64,000 nt of DNA. Source: Streptomyces sindenensis (GTDB lineage: Bacteria > Actinomycetota > Actinomycetes > Streptomycetales > Streptomycetaceae). Both the position numbers and the translations under genes were made by a program. Location: the NCBI RefSeq assembly GCF_014649035.1, contig NZ_BMSG01000013.1, positions 1-64,000 on the forward strand. The letters run 5' to 3'. Shown one piece after another: positions 33,399 through 42,505 of the stretch. How positions within the stretch are numbered: the first letter of the stretch is position 1; every line of letters begins with the position of its first letter. The notes under the pieces were generated by a model. The model saw only the letters and a list, made by a program, of their open reading frames with translations. It did not search any database and was not told the origin of the DNA.

Positions 33399-35966
33399 GT
33401 GACCGATGACCTCGGCACGCTGTTGCGCGCGCTGCGCGATGCGGCGCAACTGACGCAGGAACAGGTCGCCGAGCAGTCCGGGGTCAGCGTGCGTACCATC
33501 CGCCGGCTGGAGAGCGGCAGATCCACGAACCACCGGATGGGCACGGTCAATCTGCTCGCTGATGCCCTTGAACTCGGCGAGGAGGACCGACGTCGCCTGG
33601 CGGCCGCGATCACCCGGCCGCGCGGCGAGTCGGCGCCCCGGACAGACAAATCCGTGCCCCGCCCCGAGTCCGAAACCCACGGTGAATCCGGAAACCGGCC
33701 TCCGCAGGACCCGGATCGCGTGCCCGGACACGCTTCCGGGGTGGTCGCCCCCATCGCCGAACCAGGTCGGCCGCCCGGCGACGGCCTGCCAGGACCCGCC
33801 GCTTCCGCGAGTGCGTCAGCGGCTCCCGCCCCGTCCCCCGTACACCCCGCACTCGCCGACGCCGTACGCGAGCTCGCGATGGAGGTCCGGCGCCGCTGGC
33901 GTCGCGAGGAGGGGCAGCGCCGGGTCCACGACCCCTTCCCCCTCCCCGTCAGGTGGGAGCCGGCACCTGCCGGTCTGGCCGACCGGCCGGAGAACGTTCA
34001 GCGCCTCGGCCCTGGGGGGACGCCCCGGGAGGTGAACGTGAACGGTGACCTGGGTGGCGTTCTCGACGTGTATTGCCGGATCCCCTCGGGACGGCTGACG
34101 ATCCTCGGCCGGGCCGGCTCCGGGAAGTCCGTCCTCACCATCAGACTCACCCTGGACCTCCTGGAGGCACCGGCCACACACGGCCGCGTGCCGGTCATCT
34201 TCAGCATCAGCTCGTGGGACCCGACCGCCACCGCACTGCGGGACTGGCTGATCGGCCGCCTGCTGCGCGACCACCCGCATCTGGCCCGTCGCGGCCCCTA
34301 CGGGACAACGCTCGCCGCGGCCCTCGTCGACGCCGACCTCGTCCTCCCCGTCCTCGACGGCTTCGACGAGATCGCCGAGGGCCTGCGGGGGGCGGCCCTG
34401 GACGCGCTCAACACCACCTCGTCACCCCTCGTCCTCACCAGCCGGCGCGACGAGTACGCCCAGGCCGTCCAGGCGGCGCATGCGCCGCTCGTCTGGGCGG
34501 CGGCCATCGAACTCGTCGACCTCACTCCGGACGACCTGGCCGGGTACCTGCCCCGTACCGTCCGGACGATCGCAGGCGACACAGACGTCAAGGCAGGTAC
34601 TGGCGGTACGGGGAACGTGTGGGACACGGTCCTCGACGAACTGCGCACACGGGGCACCCCCGCGGGCGCGAACCTCGCCACGGTCCTGACCACCCCGCTC
34701 ATGGTTATCCTCGCCCGCACGCTCTACAGCGAGATGCCGGGCCAGGATCCCTCCGAACTCCTCGACGCCGCCCGTTTCCCCACGGTGAGGGCGCTGGAGG
34801 AACACCTGCTGGCCGGCTTCGTGCCCGCCGTCTACCGGCACCGCGCCCCCGAACGGGACGCCGAGGGCCGGCGGCCCAGGAGCCCGGGCCGGGACTCCGC
34901 ACGTGCCGAGCGCTGGCTCGGTTACCTCGCCCACCACCTGGTCCGGCTCGACCGTGACCGGCACGACCTCGCGTGGTGGCAGGTCGGCGACTCACTGTCC
35001 CGTCCGACCCGCACCCTCGTCATCGCCCTGGCCACCGCTCTGAGCGTCGCCCTGGCCGACTGGGTGGTCGGCCTGCTGCTCACCCCGATCGGCATCGGTG
35101 AACTCCTGTTGCAGGGAGCCCTCATGGGCCCGGTAGCGGGACTCGCCTTCGGATCCGTCTATGCGCTCATGGACAGGTGCGGGCTCCGGACGGACTTTGA
35201 ACCGGCCCGCATCCGAGTGACGCTGCGGGCCACCCACGACCGGCTCGGCCGCAGCCCCCTGCGCACCTTCATCGTCCGATTCGGACACGGTCTGTTCGGC
35301 GGGAGCGTCATGGGCATCGGCTGTGCCTGTGCGCTCGCCCTTGAGCGCTCGCTGTACTCGGGGATCCCGCTCGCGGAGCCCCGGGTCATCGAGGGCACCC
35401 TGATCAACATGCTGTTCCTGGGGCTGACCTTCGGCTCGGCCGCCGGCCTTGTCTTCGGGCTCATTGCCGCACTCGAGGCGCCCGTGGACGTCACCGCCGC
35501 GGCTACCCCGGTCAGTGCGCTGGCGTCCAGCCGCAAGACGGTGGGCCGGCAGTTCCTCGTCCTGGCCACCGCGCTCACCGTGGCCATCGCCTTCGGCGGG
35601 TACCTGCTCGTCCTGCTGCTCCAGGGCTCACTGGGCCGGCTCAACTGGGGAATGCCGGACAGCCTGTTCATCGGAACGATCGGCGGACTCGGGGGCGCGG
35701 GATCCTACGTGCTCGCTTTCACCGCATGGGGGCAGTGGTTCGTGTTCGCCCGAGTCTGGCTGCCGCTGACCGGGAGGCTCCCCTGGGATCTCGTCGCCTT
35801 CCTGGAGGATGCCTACCACCGCGGAGTACTTCGGCAGACCGGCGCCGTGTACCAGTTCCGACACGTCCGGTTGCAGCATCACCTCGGGAGCGCGTTCCGC
35901 CGACAGGACACCGCCTTCGCACCGGTCACCCTTCCGCCCCCACGGACTGGCGCCGACGCCTCCTGA
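33399..35966 (+). CDS. HTH-NACHT STAND NTPase with membrane C-terminus
   Basis: This 855-residue protein has an XRE-type HTH (about 5-60: LTQEQVAEQSGVSVRTIRRLESGR), a low-complexity linker, then a NACHT NTPase domain. Walker A is GRAGSGKS near residue 237; Walker B with the acidic extension is VLPVLDGFDEIAEG near 315, followed by PLVLTSRRDEY (sensor 1). The C-terminal third (about 535-800) has five to seven membrane helices and ends in a soluble tail, LPWDLVAFLEDAYHRGVLRQ...YQFRHVRLQHHL. GTG start with AGGGAG 7 nt upstream. STAND proteins act as signal-triggered switches, some of them antiphage; no effector enzyme is visible here. DNA binding plus membrane anchoring in one chain is the notable feature. 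Confidence 0.88.
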   Translation: MTDDLGTLLRALRDAAQLTQEQVAEQSGVSVRTIRRLESGRSTNHRMGTVNLLADALELGEEDRRRLAAAITRPRGESAPRTDKSVPRPESETHGESGNRPPQDPDRVPGHASGVVAPIAEPGRPPGDGLPGPAASASASAAPAPSPVHPALADAVRELAMEVRRRWRREEGQRRVHDPFPLPVRWEPAPAGLADRPENVQRLGPGGTPREVNVNGDLGGVLDVYCRIPSGRLTILGRAGSGKSVLTIRLTLDLLEAPATHGRVPVIFSISSWDPTATALRDWLIGRLLRDHPHLARRGPYGTTLAAALVDADLVLPVLDGFDEIAEGLRGAALDALNTTSSPLVLTSRRDEYAQAVQAAHAPLVWAAAIELVDLTPDDLAGYLPRTVRTIAGDTDVKAGTGGTGNVWDTVLDELRTRGTPAGANLATVLTTPLMVILARTLYSEMPGQDPSELLDAARFPTVRALEEHLLAGFVPAVYRHRAPERDAEGRRPRSPGRDSARAERWLGYLAHHLVRLDRDRHDLAWWQVGDSLSRPTRTLVIALATALSVALADWVVGLLLTPIGIGELLLQGALMGPVAGLAFGSVYALMDRCGLRTDFEPARIRVTLRATHDRLGRSPLRTFIVRFGHGLFGGSVMGIGCACALALERSLYSGIPLAEPRVIEGTLINMLFLGLTFGSAAGLVFGLIAALEAPVDVTAAATPVSALASSRKTVGRQFLVLATALTVAIAFGGYLLVLLLQGSLGRLNWGMPDSLFIGTIGGLGGAGSYVLAFTAWGQWFVFARVWLPLTGRLPWDLVAFLEDAYHRGVLRQTGAVYQFRHVRLQHHLGSAFRRQDTAFAPVTLPPPRTGADAS

Positions 35967-36158
35967 CCACGGGCGTGCGCCACCGGACGACTGTCGGGAC
36001 GACCGGTCGGGGCAGGGATGGCCCACTCCGGTGAATGCCGGTCACATATGGCCGGTGGCACGGCCTGTCCGTCGAACGGCAGGGGACACCAGCATCGGGG
36101 CGTCCGGTCCGCCGCACCTCACCGTGCCGCGGGCACCCCCCTCGACGAAGGGTTCCCG

Positions 36159-37268
36159 ATGATGCCCCTCCGCCACGCCGCCGCAGGCGCCGCGCTCGCG
36201 CTTGCCGCCCTGACGGGCGCCGCCCCGGCGCACGCCGACACCCTGAGGACCGCGCCCGCGGTCACCGCCCCCGCTGCCGTCGCCGCTCTCCCCGTCTTCA
36301 CCGACGGACACGGGCTGACCGTGCTCCCCGGGGCCACCGAGGTGCACAGCCCCACCGACTTCACGCTCACCGTCACCACGAAGCAGCTCTCGGGGCAGCA
36401 CAAGATCCGCGTTCTCCTTCCCGCCGGGTACGATGCCGCCCCCGAACGGCGGTGGCCGGTCACCTACTTCCTGCACGGCGGCGGCGGCACCGTCGACGAC
36501 GTCGCGGCCGCCCCGGCACTCCACTCCGACTCGATGATCACCGTGGTGCCGGACGGCGGGTTGAAGGGCTGGTACGCCGACTGGCAGATGCAGAACACCG
36601 CCGAAGGCGCCGCGAACTGGGAGACCTTCCACCTCACCCAGGTCGTCCCGTTCATCGACGCCAACCTCCGTACCCGCACCGACCGGGACCACCGGGCCGT
36701 CGTCGGACTGTCCATGGGCGGCTACGGCTCCCTCCACTACGCCGAGGCCCGCCCCGACCTGTTCGGTCACGTCGCCGCGCTCTCCGGAGGAATCGACTTC
36801 GGCATGGCGCAGGTCCGCGCCGCCGTCCTGGCCACCGAGCTCAACCTCACCGGTGCCTGGTGTGCCGTGAGCAGTTCCTCCAGCACGTCCGGCTCCGGCA
36901 AGTGCACCGGCTACGGCCCCTACGTCGACAGCGACGCCATCTTCGGCTCTCCGTACCCGGTCTTCAACGCCGACCGCGTGTGGAAGGCCGTGGACCCGGC
37001 CGCGCCTGCCAACCTCGCCAAGCTGTCCCGCACCGGCATCACCCTCTACACCGGCAACAACGACGTCATCGACGTTCACACCGCGGCGGCCTCCAAGACC
37101 GTCAAGGCCCGCCTCGACCAGCTCGGCGTCCCCAGCCGCCTCGTCAACTACGGCAACGGCGCCTCATTGGCTCCGGGCTGCAACGGCGGCCACAACTACG
37201 GTTGCTGGGCCCCGGCATTCGCCGACTACGTTCCGCGCCTCGAAGCCGCCTTCGCCGCGGCGGGCTGA
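36159..37268 (+). CDS. Secreted esterase D / antigen 85-like alpha/beta hydrolase
   Basis: This 369-residue protein has a Sec signal peptide (AAAGAALALAALTGAAPAHA). The mature part has the esterase fold: RVLLPAGYDAAPERRWPVTYFLHGGGG (oxyanion region), nucleophile elbow GLSMGGYGSLHYA, a likely catalytic Asp in YTGNNDVID, and His in NGGHNYGCW. This is the layout of the PF00756 esterase family, which includes mycolyltransferases, feruloyl esterases and S-formylglutathione hydrolases. The substrate is unknown. GAAGGG lies before ATGATG. Nearby biomass enzymes make a polysaccharide-ester substrate conceivable, but the next genes are not glycan-linked. Confidence 0.85.
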   Translation: MMPLRHAAAGAALALAALTGAAPAHADTLRTAPAVTAPAAVAALPVFTDGHGLTVLPGATEVHSPTDFTLTVTTKQLSGQHKIRVLLPAGYDAAPERRWPVTYFLHGGGGTVDDVAAAPALHSDSMITVVPDGGLKGWYADWQMQNTAEGAANWETFHLTQVVPFIDANLRTRTDRDHRAVVGLSMGGYGSLHYAEARPDLFGHVAALSGGIDFGMAQVRAAVLATELNLTGAWCAVSSSSSTSGSGKCTGYGPYVDSDAIFGSPYPVFNADRVWKAVDPAAPANLAKLSRTGITLYTGNNDVIDVHTAAASKTVKARLDQLGVPSRLVNYGNGASLAPGCNGGHNYGCWAPAFADYVPRLEAAFAAAG

Positions 37269-37360
37269 CACGCGCTCAGGCCCGGGCCCGGGCCCGCCCC
37301 ATCGCATCGCACTCACAGGCACCATCCGCTCCCCTTCTCCCTCTGCTCGGAGGAACGACC

Positions 37361-38548
37361 GTGACCGAATCGCCCCCCACGGGCCGCCGGCCCCACCCCT
37401 CGCGCCGTACCGTCCTCAGGGCCGGCGGCGGCCTTGCCCTGGGCGCGGGCCTGGCAGCCGTCGCCCCGGCTGCCCCCGCCTGGGCCGCACAGCGCGGCAC
37501 CCCCCTGTGCGACGAGCCCGGGGACTCGGCCGCCGCCCAGGGAATCGGCTCCAGCGACCTCGCCATCCCGTACTACCGCGAACACGACGGCACCTGGGGC
37601 TACGTCTTCGGCGACACATGGTCCGGCATGCAGCAGTACGGCGACTACCTCGGCTCGCCGCTGATGCTTTGCCAGGGCGGGTTCGACGCGTCCGGCGCGA
37701 CTCCCATCTCGTTCACCTGGGCACTGCCCACGGGCGGCCGGGCCCGGCAACTGTTCGACTACCGGACCAACGCGGACAACGGGTTCGGCTTCGAGGTGAG
37801 CCGTATCCCCAACGACTGCATCGAGTTCGGTGGACGCACGTACATCCAGTACACCTCGGTCGGCACGTGGGAGCCGCCCGCGGGCTACGACGGCTCGGTG
37901 ATGTCCGGCGTCGCCTACTCGGACGACCACGGCGTCACCTGGCACGACTACCCGTACCACTGGGCGGGTGACATGCAGGGCGTGAACCAGTCCATGTACG
38001 GGATGTGGTCCTTCGCGGGCATCGACCCCGACGGCTGGCTCTACATCTTCTCCAAGCGCTGGAACGGGACACACCGCAACACCGCCGACGGTGGGGCCAT
38101 CCAGCTCTTCCGGATCCGCCCCGACGACTTCCGGGCGGGGAACTTCGGCGCCCAGCAGAACTGGGCACACCACGAGGGTCGCTGGCAGTGGACCAACGCC
38201 GTCGGGCCCTCGCCGATCCTGACCGGCAACCACATCGGCGAGTTCTCGGTCAAGCGGATCGGCGGCCGGTACTGCATGAGCTACTTCGACGTCACCGACT
38301 ACTCCATCAGCACCCGGTCCGCGTCGCGTCCCGACGCCGTGTGGACCGCGCCCAAGCCGCAGATCGTCGGCGACAACCGCTGGCCGGCGAACCACTGGGG
38401 CAAGCCGCAGATCCCCAACCTGTACGGCGGCTACATCCACCCGGGCAGCGCGAGTGCGACCTCGCTCACCCTCATCGTCTCCCAGTGGCCCGGCGTCCTG
38501 CACCAACCGCCCTACCGAGTCCTGCAGTTCGACGGCATCAACCCCTAG
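37361..38548 (+). CDS. Tat-secreted DUF4185-type protein
   Basis: This 395-residue protein begins with a twin-arginine signal, SRRTVLRAGGGLALGAG, ending near APAWAAQ. The mature domain has repeated blade-like motifs of the DUF4185/five-bladed propeller type: YYREHDGTWGYVFGDTWSG, SVMSGVAYSDDHGVTWHDYP, GMWSFAGIDPDGWLYIFSKRW and HIGEFSVKRIGGRYCMSYF. Such proteins resemble GH43/GH62-like propellers; an enzymatic role is possible but no catalytic set is evident to me. GTG start with GGAGG 7 nt before it. Confidence 0.8.
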   Translation: MTESPPTGRRPHPSRRTVLRAGGGLALGAGLAAVAPAAPAWAAQRGTPLCDEPGDSAAAQGIGSSDLAIPYYREHDGTWGYVFGDTWSGMQQYGDYLGSPLMLCQGGFDASGATPISFTWALPTGGRARQLFDYRTNADNGFGFEVSRIPNDCIEFGGRTYIQYTSVGTWEPPAGYDGSVMSGVAYSDDHGVTWHDYPYHWAGDMQGVNQSMYGMWSFAGIDPDGWLYIFSKRWNGTHRNTADGGAIQLFRIRPDDFRAGNFGAQQNWAHHEGRWQWTNAVGPSPILTGNHIGEFSVKRIGGRYCMSYFDVTDYSISTRSASRPDAVWTAPKPQIVGDNRWPANHWGKPQIPNLYGGYIHPGSASATSLTLIVSQWPGVLHQPPYRVLQFDGINP

Positions 38549-38670
38549 CCGCGCCCTACGGCACCGCGGCGGGGCCGCCTCAGCCGTGATCCACATCGCG
38601 TCGATCGACACCCCGCCAAGGGCATGGCGGACGAGACGCGAACAGCCACCCCGACAGACAGGAAGCACGC

Positions 38671-39540
38671 ATGTTCCGACGACTGAGCACCCTCACCGTG
38701 ACCCTGGCACTCGCCGGGACCCTCGGCGCCGGCACCGCCTCCGCCGCCGACACCGCGCCGGAGGACCGCGTTTCCGGTAAGCGCGTGCACAACGGCATGC
38801 AGATCGCCTTCAACCCGGCCGCGCCCGACGTCTTCTGCACCGTGGGAGCGGTCGGCAATGACGACTACGGGCGGAAGATCGCCATATCCGCAGGCCACTG
38901 CATCAACGACCCGCGCTACGCGGACCGCGAGATCCACGAGAACATCGCCCCCGTCTACCACCGGCAGGACATCGCCGCCGGCCCGATCGGGTACGTGCGC
39001 TATTTCAAGGACCCCGAGGGTTCGATGACCGGACACCTGACCAAGGACTACATGGTCATCGAACTGGTCGATGGAGTGGCACTCTCATCACAGGGGCCGC
39101 ATCTGAAGCAGACCGACGAACTGGAGGTCCCCGGCGGCAAGGCCAGCCCGAACGCCCTGTCGCCCGCCCGTGACGACGAGCGTCTCCTCGGCGCCTCTCT
39201 GTTCAACAACAACGAACTCGTGGTGTCCGGACAACTGGGCGTCTGGTACGGACGGATCACCAACAGCAGCAGCGGCGTCTACCAGTCGCACGCCAAGCAC
39301 AAGGCCCGCGACTCCGGCGGCCCGGCCATCTGGCACGTACCGGGCACCGCGTACCCCTCTGAGGCCAATGGATTCCAGGCGGAGGGCCCCTGGGCGGGCA
39401 TAACCAAGGGCGTCATCCTCGGCATTCCCCCCTACGTGTACACCAGCTCGGCCAACATCCTCGCCGACCTGCGCGCCCGGGACACCGCCGATCCCGCTGA
39501 CGTCTACGGCTCGGGCTTCGAGGTGACAAGCAACCCGTAG
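38671..39540 (+). CDS. Secreted trypsin-like serine protease
   Basis: This 289-residue protein has a Sec signal peptide ending TASAAD. The catalytic triad is visible: His in IAISAGHCIND, Asp in HLTKDYMVIELV and Ser in ARDSGGPAIW (the RDSGGP box). The Asp/Ser context follows the S1 chymotrypsin fold. There is little or no propeptide, so it may fold directly. GGAAG precedes ATG by about 8 nt. The substrate is unknown. Confidence 0.88.
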   Translation: MFRRLSTLTVTLALAGTLGAGTASAADTAPEDRVSGKRVHNGMQIAFNPAAPDVFCTVGAVGNDDYGRKIAISAGHCINDPRYADREIHENIAPVYHRQDIAAGPIGYVRYFKDPEGSMTGHLTKDYMVIELVDGVALSSQGPHLKQTDELEVPGGKASPNALSPARDDERLLGASLFNNNELVVSGQLGVWYGRITNSSSGVYQSHAKHKARDSGGPAIWHVPGTAYPSEANGFQAEGPWAGITKGVILGIPPYVYTSSANILADLRARDTADPADVYGSGFEVTSNP

Positions 39541-39784
39541 AGCAGCACGCGACGGCTGGTGAACCGGTACGTCATCAGGGCGTCGGTCAGGGCATGAGGC
39601 CGATCAGAGACGTCAACACCGCGGAAGCCGGACCTGTCGTGCTGGCTTGATCGCACTTCGGGAGATCACGGCATGACCCGTCCACGATCCGCTCTCCTAC
39701 CGGTTCGACGCGCGGAGCGTCCTCTTCGCCATGTCCTGACCGCCCACCGCCCGAATACTTTCGATCAGTAACACAGGGGGATCC
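39541..39784. other. Gap with no supported gene
   Basis: These 244 bases hold no recognisable gene, hairpin or operator that I can support. A GGGGGA ribosome site for the following lipoprotein lies at its right end. Confidence 0.4.
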
Positions 39785-40336
39785 TTGAACACTCGTACGA
39801 TATTCGCCGTCCTCGCCGCCACCACCTGCGCACTCGCCGGATGCTCCGGCGCCCAGGAGCTGTCCTATGGCGCCAAGGCGAAGAAGGACAACCTTGAGGT
39901 CAGCGTCTTGCGCGTGGTCGCCGGGACCTCCGGCGACCTGTCCGTGCTCAAGGAGGCAGCCACATATGAAGGCCGTACGCCGTACTACGTCCACTACCGT
40001 GTGACCAAGACCGACGCGGGCGATGTGAACGGACCCTCTTTCGACGTTACGGCGGACGGTGCCCTGCTGACTCAGTTGAACATCATGAGCGCCTTTCCGG
40101 AACCCGTCGTGGGCACGGACGGGAAGCTCAGCTACGAGGACGCTCCGAAGTTCGACAAGTGCCTCGACGAACACAACTCCAGCGAGTTCGCGCAAGCCGC
40201 GGCCGGCGAGAGTTACGAGGCATGCACGGTCTACCTCTCCGCCCCGGGCTCCAACGCTGCGCCCGAGAAGGTCGAGTGGGTAAAGGGCGGCCTTCTGCGG
40301 CGCAGCGACGACCAGGCGTTCGCCGTCTGGAAATGA
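39785..40336 (+). CDS. Secreted lipoprotein, unknown function
   Basis: This 183-residue protein has a lipoprotein signal: IFAVLAATTCALAGC, with Cys20 in the LAGC lipobox. The mature domain (LEVSVLRVVAG..., YVHYRVTKTDAGDV..., YEACTVYLSAPG) is probably an all-beta, Ig-like fold of the DUF4352 kind, with two Cys (DKCLDE and EACTVY) that could pair. TTG start after a CAGGGGGA ribosome site, 3 nt downstream of it. No operon partner. Confidence 0.75.
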   Translation: MNTRTIFAVLAATTCALAGCSGAQELSYGAKAKKDNLEVSVLRVVAGTSGDLSVLKEAATYEGRTPYYVHYRVTKTDAGDVNGPSFDVTADGALLTQLNIMSAFPEPVVGTDGKLSYEDAPKFDKCLDEHNSSEFAQAAAGESYEACTVYLSAPGSNAAPEKVEWVKGGLLRRSDDQAFAVWK

Positions 40337-40745
40337 GCCGACCCGCGGAGAGCGCCACTCCGTCGGGAACGCACAGTCGCTCGGCCGGCGACGGCGCCGT
40401 TCGGGAGCGGGAGGCGGCAGCGGCGCCACCCGCTCCCGGATCGCCTGCAACGTGCCGGCGATCAGCGAGACCGAGGCGCCGCTGCTGCGGCCGCCCAAGG
40501 GAGGGGAATCGGTGCCGTGGTCAGCCATGACACGAGTACGGCATGCCGCATGCCACACGGCGGGATCCTGCCTGCGGCGTCATGGCTGCGCTCTCCCTCG
40601 TAACGTCAGATGCCGCACATGGCGAACGTCGAGTGGGAAGAGGCCGACGTCCCCGCCGAAGGGCACCTGCACCTGTCCGGACACCGGGGAGGGTCGGCAT
40701 GTTGAATCCCGGTTCATCTCCGCTTGAGAGGAGATTCACTGGTCT
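40337..40745. other. 409-bp gap with no supported gene
   Basis: Several short frames exist on both strands, but none has both a ribosome site and a plausible product. I see no clear operator or terminator. Confidence 0.4.
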
Positions 40746-41414
40746 TCACTGTGCCGCGGCCCAGGGCGGCACAGCTGTGATCGGCCGCCGGGCGCGCCGT
40801 CTGGCAACGTATCCTCCGATCCCCAGGCCGATTCCGACCATGGCCAGCAGGACCCCAAGGAATCCGAGCGTCCCCGACGCCGCCGGCGCGGCGACACCCT
40901 CATTCACGCGCCCGAGCACTCCGGAGGCCGCGACACTGCCCGACTGCTCGTTCAGGAAGAACCGCGAGTCGTTGGAGTTCCCCCGGTGATCGCCCAGCAG
41001 GAAGATCCGCCCGTCCGGCACCCGCACGTCGTACGGCCCGGTCCCCGGGTTCACTTCCCCGCGCATCAGATACGGCTCTTCGACCGGCTCGCCGTTCACC
41101 GTGATCCGATTTCCGTCGCACACGACGTGATCGCCGGCCATCCCGATGACCCGCTGCAGGACCGGACCGCCCTGATAGCGATCGGGCACATCGACGAGCA
41201 CGACATCACCCCTGCGTACCTCGTCCGCGTCGATGCGCTCGATGACCAGCCGGTCGCCCTGTCGGTAAGTGGGCGCCATGGCCTCGCTCATGACGGTGGC
41301 CCCCTGGTAGTGCGTGAAGAAGTACCCGATGCCTCCTACCGCCAGGAGCAGTCCGAGTGGCACCAGGACCCAGGCCGCGACTCTCAGGCAGCTGCCCGCT
41401 CCTTGCTGCTGCAT
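40746..41414 (-). CDS. S26 signal peptidase-like protein lacking the catalytic dyad
   Basis: This 222-residue protein has an N-terminal helix (WVLVPLGLLLAVGGIGYFF), the S26 periplasmic core and a C-terminal helix (LGFLGVLLAMVGIGLGIGGYV). The substrate-binding boxes of type I signal peptidase are present: MAPTYRQGDRL, RRGDVVLVDVP, RVIGMAGDHVVCDG and FLLGDHRGNSNDSR. The residue before MAPT, normally the nucleophile Ser, is Ala (GCC codon), and the general-base Lys before RVIG is Gln. Both catalytic positions are therefore lost, pointing to a non-peptidase role. ATG is favoured over the upstream GTG by AAGG spacing. Confidence 0.8.
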   Translation of the reverse strand: MQQQGAGSCLRVAAWVLVPLGLLLAVGGIGYFFTHYQGATVMSEAMAPTYRQGDRLVIERIDADEVRRGDVVLVDVPDRYQGGPVLQRVIGMAGDHVVCDGNRITVNGEPVEEPYLMRGEVNPGTGPYDVRVPDGRIFLLGDHRGNSNDSRFFLNEQSGSVAASGVLGRVNEGVAAPAASGTLGFLGVLLAMVGIGLGIGGYVARRRARRPITAVPPWAAAQ

Positions 41415-41547
41415 GAACACCTTCCCTTGACACGCCCTGAGCCCAGCGGAGCAGCGGAGGCCAGGCGGTTCCGGAACGGAAACCCACCTGACCCGAACGG
41501 CCGCTCTGATTGCTGAAGTCCTCAGCCGCGCTTGATGTTTGCACGAA

Positions 41548-41582
41548 CAGTGACGGACCCGGCCGGGCCGGGCCCGTCACTG
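41548..41582 (-). terminator. Long stem after the secreted-protein gene
   Basis: CAGTGACGGACCCGGCC and its near-exact complement (one mismatch in 17) fold back directly after the stop codon of the upstream minus-strand gene. It is placed as a terminator separating that gene from the signal-peptidase-like gene. Confidence 0.6.
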
Positions 41583-41584
41583 GG

Positions 41585-42505
41585 TCAGGACCTGACGAGC
41601 GTGATGTCGTTGCTCTGGAAGTCGCTGACGCTCACGGGGTAGTCACGGTCGTCCGCACTGGCCAGTCCCCGGAGCACGGCCGTGCCGGGCTGGAAGGAGG
41701 CGGTGGGGTCGATGTTGCTGGGGAAGGACGTGGTCCACGGGACCGGGGCTCCCGGCTCGCAGACGACGATCAGGCCCTCGTGGGAGCCGTTCGCCGTCGC
41801 ACGCTTCTGGGTTTGGTAGGCGCTGACGTTGATGCTGATGCGGGCCGGCTTGTTGCAGGTGGCCGTGCCGCCGACGGTGATCTCGCCGGTGCGGGCGGCC
41901 ACCGTGCCCGTCGTCTCCAGCTGCACGCCGATGGCGAGCTCCACGGGCGGCTCGGGCATCCGGGCATGCAGCTCGCCGCGCACGGGCAGTGTGGAGCCGC
42001 TGCAGGTCCGCTCGAAGGTCGCGTCCACCTCACGGATGTAGCCGTGGGGACCGTAGGCGATGTGCGAGATGGTGAAGGAGCCGGTGCCGCTCTCGCAGTA
42101 CCTGTCCGTCTCGCTGAACTGCAGCTTGGGATCCTCCGGCTGAGCTTCGGGCCAACTGCGGGCGTTGGCGTAGGTGGTTCCGGCCACGAGGATTTGGCCG
42201 TAGGGGGCCGACATGGACAGGGCCCAGCGCTCGCCCTCGGGCGTGACGACCGTGGCGCCCACGGCGGACTGCGAGGTCGGCCCGGAGACCTCGAACATCT
42301 CCGTCGTCTCGGGGGTGTAGGTGTGGGACTGTCCGCCGGAGATGTACTCACCCGGCTCACCGCTGAAGCTGAGCGATCCCGCCACCGCTTCGTGGGCCTG
42401 CGCCGTGCCCGTGAGCGGGGCCATCGTCACCGCCAGGGCGAAAGCCGCTCCGAGGGCAACCGCCGTTCGGGCCACGTTCCGGCCCAGGATGCTGCCTACT
42501 GTCAT
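41585..42505 (-). CDS. Secreted protein, unknown function
   Basis: This 306-residue protein has a Sec signal peptide (VALGAAFALAVTMAPLTGTAQA followed by HEAVAG). The mature part is mostly beta: GEPGEYISGGQSHTYTPETTEMF, GATVVTPEGERWALSMSAP, two Cys pairs (RYCES with RTCSG, and ATCNKP with IVVCEP), and a repeat of the sense SFQPGTAVLRGLASADDRDYPVS. A domain like those in phosphoprotein or calcium-binding repeats is not evident. AAGGGAG precedes the ATG. It is an exported protein that I cannot place in a family. Confidence 0.7.
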   Translation of the reverse strand: MTVGSILGRNVARTAVALGAAFALAVTMAPLTGTAQAHEAVAGSLSFSGEPGEYISGGQSHTYTPETTEMFEVSGPTSQSAVGATVVTPEGERWALSMSAPYGQILVAGTTYANARSWPEAQPEDPKLQFSETDRYCESGTGSFTISHIAYGPHGYIREVDATFERTCSGSTLPVRGELHARMPEPPVELAIGVQLETTGTVAARTGEITVGGTATCNKPARISINVSAYQTQKRATANGSHEGLIVVCEPGAPVPWTTSFPSNIDPTASFQPGTAVLRGLASADDRDYPVSVSDFQSNDITLVRS

